The translations under genes and the position numbers were made by a program. A DNA stretch of 7,919 bases from Nitrospirota bacterium (GTDB lineage Bacteria; Nitrospirota; Nitrospiria; Nitrospirales; Nitrospiraceae). This document shows, in pieces, positions 1-7,919 of the stretch. The notes beneath the pieces are model-generated. The model searched no databases. It was given only the letters and a program-made list of their open reading frames with translations, and was not told the DNA's origin. The stretch spans positions 1-7,919 of the forward strand of contig JAIBHQ010000033.1 of assembly GCA_020028595.1 (NCBI GenBank). The letters run 5' to 3'. How positions within the stretch are numbered: the stretch's first letter is position 1; every line of letters begins with the position of its first letter.

Positions 1-1
1 G

Positions 2-470
<469 letters not shown>

Positions 471-472
<2 letters not shown>

Positions 473-551
473 AAGGTGAAAAGTAAAAAGTGAAATGTAG
501 CGGAAAGGAATTTGACCGTCTGAACCTGTTACCTTTCACTTTTCACGTTTA
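471..551. repeat. Heptad inverted-repeat element A (gatA-DUF948 gap)
   Basis: Left arm: four consecutive 7-nt units at 471-477, 478-484, 485-491 and 492-498 (for example GAAAAGT). Right arm: four reverse-complement units at 524-530, 531-537, 538-544 and 545-551 (for example ACTTTTC). The arms are separated by 25 nt. Read on the complementary strand, the right-arm units become GAAAAGT-like again. Bases 472-491 pair with 531-550 at 17 of 20 positions. The element begins on the last two bases of the gatA stop and ends just before the GGAGG (554-558) of the next gene. Stop triplets at 477, 484 and 491 fall in all three forward frames. Period, arms and positions are seen directly. A role as an mRNA hairpin or a mobile repeat is inference. 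Confidence 0.8.
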
Positions 552-562
552 ACGGAGGATTT

Positions 563-958
563 ATGTCTTTAGTCGAAGTGGCCGCGTTGATCGTCGCGGT
601 GGCCTTTGCCGCGCTGGTCGGGTTCATGGTGCCGGTGCTGTTGCAGGCCCGGAAGGCGGTGGCCGAGGTGGAGCAAAGCCTGGTTCGCATCAACACCGAG
701 TTACTGCCGCTGCTGAAGGAGATGCGGGTCACGATGGCCAATCTCAATGACCTGGTGGAGCAGGCGCGCGACGGTGTGGACCATGCGTCGGTCCTGCTGC
801 ACACGGCGGGGGACATCGGCGAATCAATACAGCAAGTTCATAACATGGTGCGCGGCACCGGCGGCTCGCTTTTGCGGAGCGCCGTGAATATGGTATTTGC
901 CGGTATTCAGGCGGCGACCACTGCATTCGGCGGGCGGGTAGGCCCGCGTAATTCATGA
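563..958 (+). CDS. DUF948 (YtxG-like) membrane-anchored protein
   Basis: A 131-residue protein with one N-terminal hydrophobic helix (about residues 4-27), then a long charged and amphipathic helical region (about 28-98) ending in a less ordered tail. This is the layout of the DUF948 family, whose Bacillus member is YtxG. The molecular function of the family is unknown; in Bacillus the gene lies in a stress-inducible operon with ytxH. Here a YtxH-like gene also follows, after a 216-nt gap holding a compound palindrome. The start at 563 is supported by GGAGG at 554-558 and by the hydrophobic segment beginning immediately. Oddly, the last five codons plus the stop (942-958) are one terminal inverted repeat of that palindrome, so the native C-terminus may have been replaced by the element. 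The family call is good. The protein is probably bound to the inner membrane with its bulk on one side; which side cannot be told from sequence. Confidence 0.8.
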   Translation: MSLVEVAALIVAVAFAALVGFMVPVLLQARKAVAEVEQSLVRINTELLPLLKEMRVTMANLNDLVEQARDGVDHASVLLHTAGDIGESIQQVHNMVRGTGGSLLRSAVNMVFAGIQAATTAFGGRVGPRNS

Positions 959-1152
959 ATGCTTCTACTGCAACCGCCGATACGCTGCTGCGACAAGCTT
1001 GGATGCACGGGTTCCGCATCCAAGCGGGCGGGCTCGCCCTTCACGACCTCGACGTACTGTTTCAAGTACGCCTCGGTCGCTCGGGGCTCCGCGCGCCCGT
1101 CTCGCATGGCGTCTTGGCGGTTTCGTCACGAATCCTCATGAATTACACGGGC
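942..1152. repeat. Compound palindromic element with 17-bp terminal inverted repeats
   Basis: The termini 942-958 and 1136-1152 are inverted repeats matching at 16 of 17 bases (right end TCATGAATTACACGGGC). A second stem, 972-985 with 1109-1122, matches at 12 of 14 and has 13 nt between it and the terminal repeat on both sides, so the nested symmetry is real. Inside are shorter hairpins: a perfect 10-bp stem, GCTTGGATGC (997-1006) with 1016-1025; 5 bp at 1026-1030 with 1035-1039; CGTACT (1053-1058) with 1065-1070, extended by GACC/GGTC at 1045-1048 and 1075-1078; and GGGC/GCCC at 1084-1087 and 1095-1098. Forward and reverse ORFs here show no recognisable protein. It resembles a multi-branched REP/BIME or MITE-like intergenic repeat. 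I have an unverified impression that the GTACTTGAAACAGTAC motif (minus strand) recurs in Nitrospira genomes. Confidence 0.72.
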
Positions 1153-1174
1153 TAAGGGAAACGGGGGATAGGTC

Positions 1175-1494
1175 ATGGAAGAAGGGAAGGAATCAGCCAG
1201 TGCGACGGTCGTGCTTGCGTTTCTGACTGGTGCGGCCATCGGCGCGATCGCGGCGCTCGTGCTGGCTCCCCAATCAGGCGAGACGACGCAGCGGCAGGTG
1301 CGTGGCTACGCGAAGAAAGCCGGCAAAGGATTGCGGCGCGCGGCGGGCAAGGCGGAGGGCGTCTGGGGGGATGTGATCGAGCAGGGCCGGGAGTTTCTGA
1401 AGGACAAGCAGCCGATTCTGGCCGAGGCGTTCGAAGCGGGACGCAAAGCGATCAACCGCGAACGCGACCGGGCGACGGGGAAGAAGAGGAAATA

Positions 1495-1495
<1 letters not shown>
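1175..1495 (+). CDS. YtxH-like small membrane protein
   Basis: A 106-residue protein with a single glycine/alanine-rich transmembrane helix (about residues 10-31). It ends in the family hallmark LAPQSGE (30-36), preceded by small-residue spacing (G19, G23), and is followed by a strongly basic helical tail finishing GKKRK. This is the YtxH (gas vesicle/stress-associated) family layout. Its members are small membrane proteins of unknown biochemical role, often stress-induced. The neighbour upstream is a DUF948 protein, the same pairing as Bacillus ytxG-ytxH, which suggests the two act together. The start at 1175 follows a purine-rich GGGGGATAGG stretch (1163-1172) and precedes the membrane helix by only a few residues. 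The stop TAG (1493-1495) shares its G with the GTG start of gatB, so gatB is probably translated by coupling to this gene. Confidence 0.82.
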
Positions 1496-4235
<2,740 letters not shown>

Positions 4236-4244
4236 GCGCGAAGC

Positions 4245-4592
4245 GTGATGATGCGCAGGAACCGCACGCACGATACGGTCAAGCGGCGCACGCGTCTCTT
4301 TGCGCGTGTGGCCATGCTGGCCGGCGGGGTGTTTGCGGTGACGCTCGGTGTCGCGTTCTTTTTCGGCGACATGGGCGTGTTCAAATATCTCAAGATGCGT
4401 GACCATTCCAGGCAGCTGGAGCAGGAACTGAAAGATTTGGAGCGCACGAACGCCGAACTGAAGACGGAAATCAGGCGCACGCAGAACGATCCAATCAGGA
4501 TCGAAGAGCTGGCCAGGGAACGACTGGGCTTTGTGCGGCCGGGAGAGACGGTCTATCAGATCGTTAAAGACCACAAAGGCGATGGGCGATAG
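4245..4592 (+). CDS. ftsB: FtsB/DivIC-type septum formation initiator protein
   Basis: A 115-residue bitopic membrane protein of the division complex. FtsB (DivIC in Gram-positives) joins FtsL and FtsQ and helps activate the septal peptidoglycan synthase. Seen in order: a short basic cytoplasmic tail (1-18), one hydrophobic helix (about 19-41), a charged coiled coil rich in E/K/R (about 50-80), then the family signature NDPIRIEELARERLGFVRPG followed by ETVYQI (81-106). The start is uncertain between GTG 4245 and ATG 4248 or 4251; GGGTAGG at 4230-4236 favours the first two. It lies 9 nt after eno. The last four codons and the TAG stop are built from the left arm of repeat element B, so the extreme C-terminus (GDGR) appears to derive from the repeat. 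FtsB and FtsL-like proteins can be confused on sequence alone, but the neighbourhood favours FtsB. Confidence 0.87.
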   Translation: MMMRRNRTHDTVKRRTRLFARVAMLAGGVFAVTLGVAFFFGDMGVFKYLKMRDHSRQLEQELKDLERTNAELKTEIRRTQNDPIRIEELARERLGFVRPGETVYQIVKDHKGDGR

Positions 4593-4659
4593 GCTATGGG
4601 TTGGAGTTTCGAAACTATGAATAATCCCATCGCCCATTGCCCATCACCCATTGCCTCTC
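4574..4659. repeat. Heptad inverted-repeat element B (ftsB-era gap)
   Basis: Left arm units at 4581-4587 (GATGGGC), 4588-4594 (GATAGGC) and 4595-4601, with a looser unit at 4574-4580 inside the ftsB coding region. Right arm units in reverse complement at 4625-4631, 4632-4638 (GCCCATT), 4639-4645, 4646-4652 and 4653-4659. The centre is 23 nt and contains a perfect 12-bp palindrome, AGTTTCGAAACT (4605-4616). Bases 4583-4600 match the reverse complement of part of the right arm at 15 of 18 positions. The arms therefore can form a long hairpin in the transcript. The ftsB stop lies in the second left-arm unit, and the right arm ends about 10 nt before the era start. Confidence 0.82.
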
Positions 4660-4669
4660 CAAGGGAGCT

Positions 4670-5554
4670 ATGAAAACCGGAACGGTCACGATCGTGGGGC
4701 GTCCGAACGTCGGGAAGTCCACGCTGTTGAATGCGCTGCTGGGGGAGAAGATTGCCATTGTCTCTGATAAACCGCAGACGACCCGCACACGCATTCTCGG
4801 CGTCGTGCACCGGCCGGACGCGCAGATCCTCGTACTGGACACGCCGGGCCTGCACAAGCCGCAGTACAAGCTCAACAGCCGCATGGTGCGCACGACGCTG
4901 GACACGCTGGATGAGGCCGATGTCATTTACGTGATGGTCGAAGCGATCTGCCCGCCGGGTCCTGGTGACCGTCGTGTCATCGAACAGGTGCGCGACGCGG
5001 TGAAGAACGACGCCCCCAAGGTATTTTTGCTCATCAATAAGGTGGATGCGGTCAACAAGGCCAGAGTGCTGCCGTTGATCGATGCCTACCGGACGATGCT
5101 GGATTGGGCGGAAGTCATTCCGCTGTCGGCGAGCACGGGGATCAACGTGGACCGGCTGCTGGATCTGACGATCAAGCTGTTGCCGGAAGGACAGGCTCCG
5201 TACGGGGAGGACTTTTTGACCGATCAGCCCATGCGCACGCTGGCGGCCGAATTGGTCCGTGAGAAAATCCTGGATCAGACTCGCGAGGAAGTGCCCTATT
5301 CGGTGGCGGTGGCGATCGACAGTTTTGTGGAAGAAGGGAAGCTCACCAGGATTGCCGCCACGATTTTTGTCGAGAGGGACTCGCAGAAAGCCATTGTGGT
5401 CGGGAAGGGCGGGCAACGGCTCAAGGAGGTCGGGACGGCTGCGCGTCTGGATATGGAGCGTTTGTTCGGCACGAAGGTGTTTCTGGAGTTGTGGGTCAAG
5501 GTCCAGGAAGGGTGGCGCGAGGATGAGCAGACGCTCACGGAATTGGGATACTAA
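4670..5554 (+). CDS. era: GTPase Era
   Basis: A 294-residue essential GTPase that binds 16S rRNA near its 3' end during 30S subunit maturation. GTPase motifs seen: G1 GRPNVGKS (10-17), a Thr-rich switch I around PQTTRTRI (35-42), G3 DTPG (57-60), G4 NKVD (123-126) and G5 SAS (153-155). The C-terminal KH RNA-binding domain follows, with its GKGG loop at 245-248 and the typical ending in LELWVKVQEGWREDE. Length is standard. I chose ATG 4670, preceded by AAGGGAG (4661-4667). An in-frame TTG at 4637 would add 11 residues, but it lies wholly within the right arm of repeat element B, and the conserved Era N-terminus begins at the ATG. mgtE follows after a 97-nt gap filled by repeat element C. Confidence 0.98.
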   Translation: MKTGTVTIVGRPNVGKSTLLNALLGEKIAIVSDKPQTTRTRILGVVHRPDAQILVLDTPGLHKPQYKLNSRMVRTTLDTLDEADVIYVMVEAICPPGPGDRRVIEQVRDAVKNDAPKVFLLINKVDAVNKARVLPLIDAYRTMLDWAEVIPLSASTGINVDRLLDLTIKLLPEGQAPYGEDFLTDQPMRTLAAELVREKILDQTREEVPYSVAVAIDSFVEEGKLTRIAATIFVERDSQKAIVVGKGGQRLKEVGTAARLDMERLFGTKVFLELWVKVQEGWREDEQTLTELGY

Positions 5555-5557
5555 GGA

Positions 5558-5637
5558 GATGGGCAATAGGCAATGGGCTATAGGTTGGGGAAAAGCGCGG
5601 AGAAGTTCTTCCTATTGCCTCGTACCCATTACCCATA
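5558..5637. repeat. Heptad inverted-repeat element C (era-mgtE gap)
   Basis: Left arm: four perfect-period 7-nt units at 5558-5564 (GATGGGC), 5565-5571, 5572-5578 (AATGGGC) and 5579-5585, followed by TGGGGAA. Right arm in reverse complement at 5610-5616, 5617-5623, 5624-5630 (ACCCATT) and 5631-5637. The centre is 24 nt. Bases 5559-5584 match the reverse complement of 5611-5636 at 19 of 26 positions. The left arm's GG/GGG runs, spaced about every 7 nt, could also form a two-tier G-quadruplex on the + strand; that is inference. The element starts 3 nt after the era stop and ends 14 nt before the mgtE start, so it fills the gap. Confidence 0.82.
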
Positions 5638-5651
5638 GCCAGGTTTAGGTC

Positions 5652-7094
5652 ATGCAACCGACGGACAAACCAGTTCAGAGCGAACTCGATGCGGCGCGCG
5701 AGCCCGTCAAGGACCCCGTTCGGGAGCAGCCGGACAAAGGGCAGAGCAAGTTCGACCTGATGCTGGTGTCCTTCCAAAAGCTGCTGCGACGCGGAGCGAT
5801 CACGAATCTCACCAAGATGCTGGGCAAGATGCATCCCGCCGACGCCGCCAAGATCATCGTCCACCTCTCTTCGCCAAAAGAGAAGCGCACGCTGTTCGAG
5901 TTGGTCAAGGGGGAGGGGCCGAGAGGGCAGGTGCTGAGCGAATTGGACGCCGACAGCATCCAGCAAGTCCTCGCGGACGTGCCCGCGCCGGACATCGCGT
6001 GGCTGTTGAAAGATCTCGCCAGCGACGACGTGACGTACATCATGGGTGTGCTGCCCGGGGCCCTGTCCAGGGAGATCCTCACGTTAATGAAGACGGAGGA
6101 CTCCACGGAAATCGCCGAGCTGTTGAAGTATCCCAAGGATACGGCCGGCAGCATCATGACGACGGAGTTTCTGTCGCTCTTTGAAGACACGACCGCACAG
6201 GAAACCATCCGTCGCTTGCAGCGCGCGACGGATGCCGAGCACGTTTTCTATATCTACGTGACCGACAAGGACGAGCATCTGGTGGGCGTGCTCTCGCTAC
6301 GGCAATTGTTGACGGTGCCGCCGGAGACGCCGCTCAAAAACATCATGACACCTGACGTGATCAGCGTGTCCGTGGACATGGATCAGGAGGAAGTCGCCCG
6401 CCAGGTGGCGCGCTATAACCTGCTTGCGATTCCGGTCGTCGAAAAGGACAGCACGTTGGTCGGCATCATCACCGTGGACGACGTGGTGGACGTCATCCGC
6501 GAGGAAGCCACCGAGGACATGCTGAAATCGGCCGGCGTGACGGAGGAGGACGTACTGGCCTCGTCCAGCATAAGGGCGGCCCGCCTGCGCCTCCCGTGGC
6601 TCTTTACGAACCTGTTCGGCAGTCTTTTGTCCGGTGCCATCCTTTGGCATTTCCGTTACACGATCCAGGAGGTGGTGGCCATCGTGACCTTCATCCCGGT
6701 CATTGCGGCCATGGGCGGCAACGTCGGCTTGCAGTCCTCGACACTCATTATCCGTGGGTTGGCGACGGGCCGGATTGAGCTGGCGGACGTCTGGACCGTG
6801 TTCTTCCGGGAAATTCGGACCGGTCTGCTGCTGGGATTGGCCTGCGGCGCGATGCTCACCCTTGTCGGATTGGCATGGCACAACCAGGGATTTTTGGGGA
6901 TGGTCGTCGGGGTGTCGCTCCTGATCGCCTTTCTCATCTCGACCAGCATGGCCACGATCATGCCGGTCGTGCTCAAGCGGGTCGGCGTGGATCCTGCCGT
7001 GGCGGCCGGCCCCTTCGTGACCACGGCGAACGACATTACCGGCATCAGCGTGTATCTCTCACTCTCCACGGCGCTACTCAGTTACCTGAAGTGA
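5652..7094 (+). CDS. mgtE: MgtE-type magnesium transporter/channel
   Basis: A 480-residue inner-membrane Mg2+ channel that imports Mg2+ and is gated by intracellular Mg2+. In order: a charged N-terminal extension (1-35); the superhelical MgtE N domain (about 36-155), with repeated acidic patches and the HPADAAKIIVHL segment; two CBS domains (about 160-222 and 228-288), starting KDTAGSIMT and IMTPDVISV; a connecting helix; then the membrane domain (about 313-480) with five predicted helices. The family pore signatures are present: AAMGGNVGLQSSTL (352-365), and DPAVAAGPFVTT followed by NDITG, where D461 corresponds to the pore aspartate of Thermus MgtE. Length is normal. The start has only a weak upstream AGG (5647-5649). 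No room remains upstream for an M-box-sized riboswitch; the gap is taken by element C. The stop TGA lies within the first heptads of element D. Confidence 0.97.
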   Translation: MQPTDKPVQSELDAAREPVKDPVREQPDKGQSKFDLMLVSFQKLLRRGAITNLTKMLGKMHPADAAKIIVHLSSPKEKRTLFELVKGEGPRGQVLSELDADSIQQVLADVPAPDIAWLLKDLASDDVTYIMGVLPGALSREILTLMKTEDSTEIAELLKYPKDTAGSIMTTEFLSLFEDTTAQETIRRLQRATDAEHVFYIYVTDKDEHLVGVLSLRQLLTVPPETPLKNIMTPDVISVSVDMDQEEVARQVARYNLLAIPVVEKDSTLVGIITVDDVVDVIREEATEDMLKSAGVTEEDVLASSSIRAARLRLPWLFTNLFGSLLSGAILWHFRYTIQEVVAIVTFIPVIAAMGGNVGLQSSTLIIRGLATGRIELADVWTVFFREIRTGLLLGLACGAMLTLVGLAWHNQGFLGMVVGVSLLIAFLISTSMATIMPVVLKRVGVDPAVAAGPFVTTANDITGISVYLSLSTALLSYLK

Positions 7095-7186
7095 CGAGTG
7101 AAGGGTGACGAGTGACAGGTTGGGCGAAACTGTGCAGCAAGGACGGATCGACTGCATCGCGGGTCAACCGTCACGTGTCACTTGTC
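7093..7186. repeat. Heptad inverted-repeat element D (mgtE-recO gap)
   Basis: Left arm: four 7-nt units at 7093-7099 (GACGAGT), 7100-7106, 7107-7113 and 7114-7120, followed by TGGGCGA. Right arm in reverse complement at 7159-7165, 7166-7172, 7173-7179 and 7180-7186 (ACTTGTC). The spacer is 38 nt, longer than in the other three elements. Bases 7105-7118 match the reverse complement of 7175-7188 at 12 of 14 positions. An inner GGTTG/CAACC pair is available at 7118-7122 with 7165-7169. TGA triplets at 7092, 7099 and 7106 fall in all three forward frames, and the first is the mgtE stop. The right arm ends about 14 nt before the recO start. Confidence 0.78.
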
Positions 7187-7200
7187 ACGAGAGTAAACGC

Positions 7201-7835
7201 ATGTCCCTACTGAAGACCCCCGCCATCGTCTTGAAAAGCCGCAAGTGGGGGGAGGCGGACCGGATCGTCACCTTCTACACGCTTCGGTTCGGCAAGCTGC
7301 GCGGGGTCGCGCGCGGCGCGCGCCGGCTCAGGAACTGCCGAGGATGTCGTCGGCTGCCCGCATGGCCAATCTTGTCGGGGCCGTGACCGGGGAAGGCGAT
7401 GCCCATCCCAGCATTTTCGAAACCCTGCTCAACGGCCTGCACGTGCTGCAGAGCGGCCACGATCCCGCGCTGACCGCGCTGCTGTTCCAGATCAGGCTGT
7501 TGGGAGACACAGGATTCCGGCCGCAAACCGATCACTGCGCCACCTGCGGAGACGGCCATGGACAGATGCTGTCCGGGCAGTTCTCGCCGCTCGCCGGCGG
7601 CCTGGTGTGCGGGTCCTGTGCCCGACGCGATCGAGACCGGTGTCTGCCGATGTCGGCCGGCAGCCTGGCGTTTCTTCAGCAGGTACTTCGCTGGGCGCCG
7701 GCAGCGGTGACCCGCCTGAAAGCGACCGGGCAGATCCGAAGCGAGCTTGAGGCCGCCGTCGAATCCTATGTCATGGTGGTCACCGGCAAGCGCCTGCCTC
7801 CGGCGGATTTTCTGTCGCTGCCCGTGACCTTGTGA
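7201..7835 (+). pseudogene. recO: RecO, DNA repair protein: internal deletion plus frameshift
   Basis: RecO loads RecA onto SSB-coated single-stranded DNA together with RecR. An intact N-terminal piece starts at ATG 7201 (begins MSLLKTPAIVLKSRKWGEAD, continues to FGKLRGVARGARR) and covers the first strands of the OB fold. Near 7326-7334 the RecO sequence switches to another frame: ELPRMSSAARMANLVGAV, then the helical domain with LTALLFQIRLLG, and a four-cysteine zinc-finger pattern (CATCG, then CGSCARR), ending at TGA 7833-7835. Read in the first frame, the protein stops at 7386 after 61 residues. Together the pieces make about 210 residues against roughly 250 in the family, so about 40-45 residues (the rest of the OB fold) are missing and the net loss is 1 modulo 3. 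Both halves are otherwise undecayed, so this is a recent lesion or an assembly/sequencing error. No good ribosome-binding site; a weak GAGAG at 7189-7193. Confidence 0.88.
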
Positions 7836-7858
7836 CCATGTGAAACGTGCGCTATAGT
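7830..7858 (+). promoter_or_regulatory. Candidate sigma-70 promoter for the gene at 7867
   Basis: A -35-like TTGTGA (7830-7835, 4 of 6 to consensus) and a -10-like TATAGT (7853-7858, 5 of 6) are separated by 17 nt. Expected transcription start is about 7864-7867, at or just before the ATG of the next gene. It overlaps the recO stop codon. A single chance match is possible. Confidence 0.45.
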
Positions 7859-7866
7859 TGGATGCC

Positions 7867-7919
7867 ATGACAACGACAATCCTCGAACCCAAGGACATGG
7901 AGTGGATTGAGAAGGGCGT
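7867..7919 (+). CDS. Start of an unidentified gene (cut by the window edge)
   Basis: Seventeen codons of an open frame starting ATG 7867 (MTTTILEPKDMEWIEKG) run off the end of the window. An in-frame TAG at 7855-7857 bars a longer upstream extension, leaving ATG 7867 or TTG 7858 as starts. There is no clear Shine-Dalgarno sequence. A good -10 element ends only 8 nt before the ATG, so the transcript may be leaderless or have a very short leader. A tiny overlapping ATG-CCA-TGA sits at 7862-7870. The few residues do not let me name a family. Its own promoter suggests it may not depend on the upstream operon. Confidence 0.5.
   Translation, partial: MTTTILEPKDMEWIEKG

Noticed and set aside
512..540. 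Promoter candidate before the DUF948 gene (TTGACC at 512-517)
   Set aside because: The -35-like match is good (5/6), but at 16-18 nt spacing the best -10 match is about 3 of 6 and falls inside the repeat arm. Too weak to call.
955..1226. Overlapping forward frames of 60-75 codons in the DUF948-ytxH gap
   Set aside because: They lie in the compound palindrome, have low-complexity Arg/Ser-rich translations, no ribosome-binding sites and mutually conflicting frames. The palindromic structure explains the sequence better.
5555..5651. M-box or other Mg2+-sensing leader upstream of mgtE
   Set aside because: The gap is only 97 nt and is accounted for by the heptad inverted repeat. No M-box-like conserved segments were seen and the space is too short.

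Overview
The window is a dense, one-directional (+ strand) run of housekeeping genes from a fairly GC-rich bacterium. Several protein stretches (the GatA, enolase, Era and RecO sequences, and a DUF948/YtxH pair inside the gat genes) look to me most like Nitrospira and relatives (phylum Nitrospirota). That placement is from memory of protein sequence and is not a search result.

Layout: the 3' part of gatA (2-472); a DUF948 membrane protein (563-958); a YtxH-like small membrane protein (1175-1495); gatB (1495-2952); eno (2949-4235); an FtsB/DivIC-type divisome protein (4245-4592); era (4670-5554); mgtE (5652-7094); a broken recO (7201-7835); and the first codons of an unidentified gene (7867-7919). 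ytxH-gatB-eno-ftsB are translationally coupled or nearly so (overlaps of 1 and 4 nt, gap of 9 nt). The products serve tRNA-dependent amidation (GatA/GatB), glycolysis (Eno), cell division (FtsB), ribosome assembly (Era), Mg2+ transport (MgtE) and recombinational repair (RecO). No gene-free stretch exceeds 300 bases.

The most interesting content lies between the genes. Every gap longer than 31 nt carries an inverted-repeat element. Four of the five (471-551, 4574-4659, 5558-5637, 7093-7186) have the same architecture, although their letters differ. Each has about four degenerate 7-nt repeats fitting DANRDGY, a 23-25 nt centre (38 nt in the fourth), and then about four 7-nt repeats in reverse complement. 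Left and right arms match each other within an element better than they match the other elements, so the pairing is kept while the sequence drifts. They begin at or within a few bases of the upstream stop codon, and in two cases supply it. They end close to the downstream ribosome-binding region. The fifth gap (942-1152) holds a different, larger compound palindrome with 17-bp terminal inverted repeats; one terminal repeat encodes the last codons and stop of the DUF948 gene.

recO is visibly damaged. A clean RecO N-terminus in one frame jumps to a clean RecO C-terminus in another frame, with roughly 40-45 residues of the family missing at the junction. This is either a recent deletion or an assembly/sequencing error.
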